Source: JBDGSM01 sp042217615 (GTDB lineage Archaea > Nanohalarchaeota > Nanosalinia > Nanosalinales > Nanosalinaceae). From it: DNA of 5,512 nucleotides. Where the stretch lies: positions 1 through 5,512 of the forward strand of contig JBDGSI010000008.1 of the NCBI GenBank assembly GCA_042217615.1. Direction: 5' to 3'. A program made the translations under genes and the position numbers. Shown piece by piece: positions 4,621-5,512 of the stretch (position 1 is the first letter of the stretch; the number at the start of each line of letters is the position of its first letter). Below the pieces are notes generated by a model. That model was not told the origin of the DNA. It saw nothing but the letters and a program-made list of their open reading frames with translations, and did no database searches.

Positions 4621-5316
4621 CTACGCGGATTCCAAGAGAGCGGCCAGAATTACCATTCCAAGGCCTAAAGCCAGGAGCTTAGTCAGGTTAATCCAGTGCT
4701 CCAAGTCAAAATGTTCTCTGTAAACTGTTGCAGATGCTAAACTACCCAATATGCCTGCAGAGATAAATCCTAGCATCTCCAGTGATGCATGAGGAATATA
4801 AGCTATCGGTAGAGCCGGATCACGTTGCGCAAGACCTGCCAAGAACACTCCTAAAACAGAGGCATTCCATGAAAGGATGAAAACCCCTGCAGACCCTATC
4901 AGGAACGATACAGCAAGTATTGCAAAGAAAACTCCTACATTATGAGTCAGGACAGATCTGAAAAGACCTACATCCATGAAATTACCTGTCAGTCCTGCGG
5001 TTGAGGCCTGCATCTGGAAGGAATCAGGTTTTAGATATGAGAGAGTGAAGAAGCCCAGAACCTGTCCTAAGAAAAGAGAGAAATAGATTTTAAGCTCAGG
5101 TATATGAGGCGCAACGTTTTTCTCATCGTCAAAGAAGAAGCCGGTTAAAGGATAGATAAGAGGGACAGCAGAGAAAGAAACTACTAAAAGACTTGAAGGC
5201 CCCTCAATCAGCCAGTTGGAGACAGTAAAGCCTGCAACGACCGAAGTAAAGCCTAAAAGTATAAGTAGCGGAGTGTTCCCCTCCTGCTCCTCCCGCAAAA
5301 CCAGCTCCGGCAGCAT
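4621..5316 (-). CDS. SpoIIM-family (DUF95) polytopic membrane protein
   Basis: A 231-residue integral membrane protein. Hydrophobic segments lie at about 17-37, 41-62, 78-95, 121-149, 150-165, 180-199 and 212-229, giving about six or seven crossings. The family signature is visible: LTHNVGVFFAI (about 123-133) and IPHASLEMLGFISAG (174-188), with the Pro-His (175-176) and Glu180 typical of SpoIIM/DUF95. In Bacillus SpoIIM works in the engulfment complex; archaeal homologues are common and their role is unknown, so the name does not imply sporulation. The length is normal. The N-terminus is soluble and acidic (LVLREEQEG). The ATG has a TTTAAA box about 26 bp upstream and no Shine-Dalgarno. The gene begins 35 bp after the trpS stop on the same strand, but the TATA-like box in that gap suggests its own promoter. 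Family call is good; function is unknown. Confidence 0.88.
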   Translation of the reverse strand: MLPELVLREEQEGNTPLLILLGFTSVVAGFTVSNWLIEGPSSLLVVSFSAVPLIYPLTGFFFDDEKNVAPHIPELKIYFSLFLGQVLGFFTLSYLKPDSFQMQASTAGLTGNFMDVGLFRSVLTHNVGVFFAILAVSFLIGSAGVFILSWNASVLGVFLAGLAQRDPALPIAYIPHASLEMLGFISAGILGSLASATVYREHFDLEHWINLTKLLALGLGMVILAALLESA

Positions 5317-5339
5317 ACTACAATTAATCCGGTTCAGGG

Positions 5340-5347
5340 TTTAAACC
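5340..5347 (-). promoter_or_regulatory. Putative TATA box for the SpoIIM-like gene
   Basis: The minus strand reads GGTTTAAA, centred about 27 bp upstream of the ATG at 5316, in the short gap after the trpS stop codon. A start site at that distance coincides with the ATG, as proposed for the GTPase operon. Confidence 0.55.
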
Positions 5348-5351
5348 AGTT

Positions 5352-5512
5352 TCACAGATTTTGCTCGCCGACCATCTGCTCAACCTTCGGCGCAACCTGT
5401 TCCCGGTTCTCCTGATGCTCAACAAGGAACTCCTCCAGCTTCTCTTTCGCGATCTGCTTCAGTTCTCCGGACAGTATCTCACCAGAAGAGTATTCTCTAC
5501 GGATCCTGGCCA
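5352..5512 (-). CDS. trpS: Tryptophanyl-tRNA synthetase, C-terminal end (5' part outside window)
   Basis: The last 53 codons of a class I synthetase, read in from beyond base 5512. The peptide runs from ARIRREYSSGEILSGELKQ through IAKEKLEEFLVEHQENRE to EQMVGEQNL and the TGA at 5354-5352. The order Tyr-x-Ser-Gly-Glu, Gly-Glu-x-Lys, then a charged helix with EFLxEHQxxR is typical of the extreme C-terminus of archaeal TrpRS. The HIGH and KMSKS motifs are not in the window, so the call rests on this tail alone. The segment is GC-richer than the central block. It charges tRNA-Trp in the cytoplasm and shows no link to the signalling genes other than position. Confidence 0.82.
   Translation of the reverse strand, partial: ARIRREYSSGEILSGELKQIAKEKLEEFLVEHQENREQVAPKVEQMVGEQNL

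Noticed and set aside
4621..5316. Evidence of sporulation from the SpoIIM-like gene
   Set aside because: The family is widespread in non-sporulating bacteria and archaea, and no other sporulation gene is seen.

Overview
The window looks like part of an archaeal chromosome, most likely from a salt-adapted, reduced-genome lineage such as Nanohaloarchaeota (inference). The signs are archaeal-type PheRS alpha and TrpRS genes, strongly acidic proteins, mid-40s to 50% GC (lower than most haloarchaea), and AT-rich TATA-like boxes lying about 22-33 bp upstream of start codons that mostly lack a Shine-Dalgarno, which suggests leaderless transcripts. Only the sequence was read, so the lineage is not proven.

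Layout: 1-1215 (minus) is the 5' 405 codons of pheS, cut by the window start. 1306-2906 (minus) is an apparent operon. It starts with a 389-residue fusion of a degenerate KaiC/RecA-fold domain to a small GTPase of the MglA/CvnD type, continues with a candidate 16-codon mini-gene, and ends with a Roadblock/LC7 protein. 3041-3736 (minus) is a stand-alone KaiC-like protein whose Walker A and Walker B motifs are both damaged. 3851-4579 (plus) is a KaiC-like ATPase with all motifs intact, transcribed divergently from the previous gene. 4621-5316 (minus) is a SpoIIM-family polytopic membrane protein, convergent with the ATPase. 5352-5512 (minus) is the C-terminal end of trpS.

The central 1.3-4.6 kb block is the interesting part. 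A Roadblock protein beside a small GTPase is the core of known prokaryotic switch modules (MglA/MglB in polarity control, CvnB/CvnD in Streptomyces conservons). Here the GTPase carries a complete but inactive-looking KaiC domain. Two further KaiC-fold proteins, one degenerate and one intact, lie next to it. The three KaiC domains form a graded series: intact P-loop, partly lost P-loop, fully lost P-loop. My inference is a nucleotide-switch signalling module in which one active KaiC ATPase works with pseudo-ATPase partners and a GTPase/Roadblock pair. The output is unknown; neither a transducer nor an archaellum or pilus gene is visible.

No gene-free stretch exceeds 300 bases. The longest gaps are 134 bp (2907-3040) and 114 bp (3737-3850), and both hold promoter-like signals. 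No rRNA, tRNA, CRISPR array or insertion sequence was seen.
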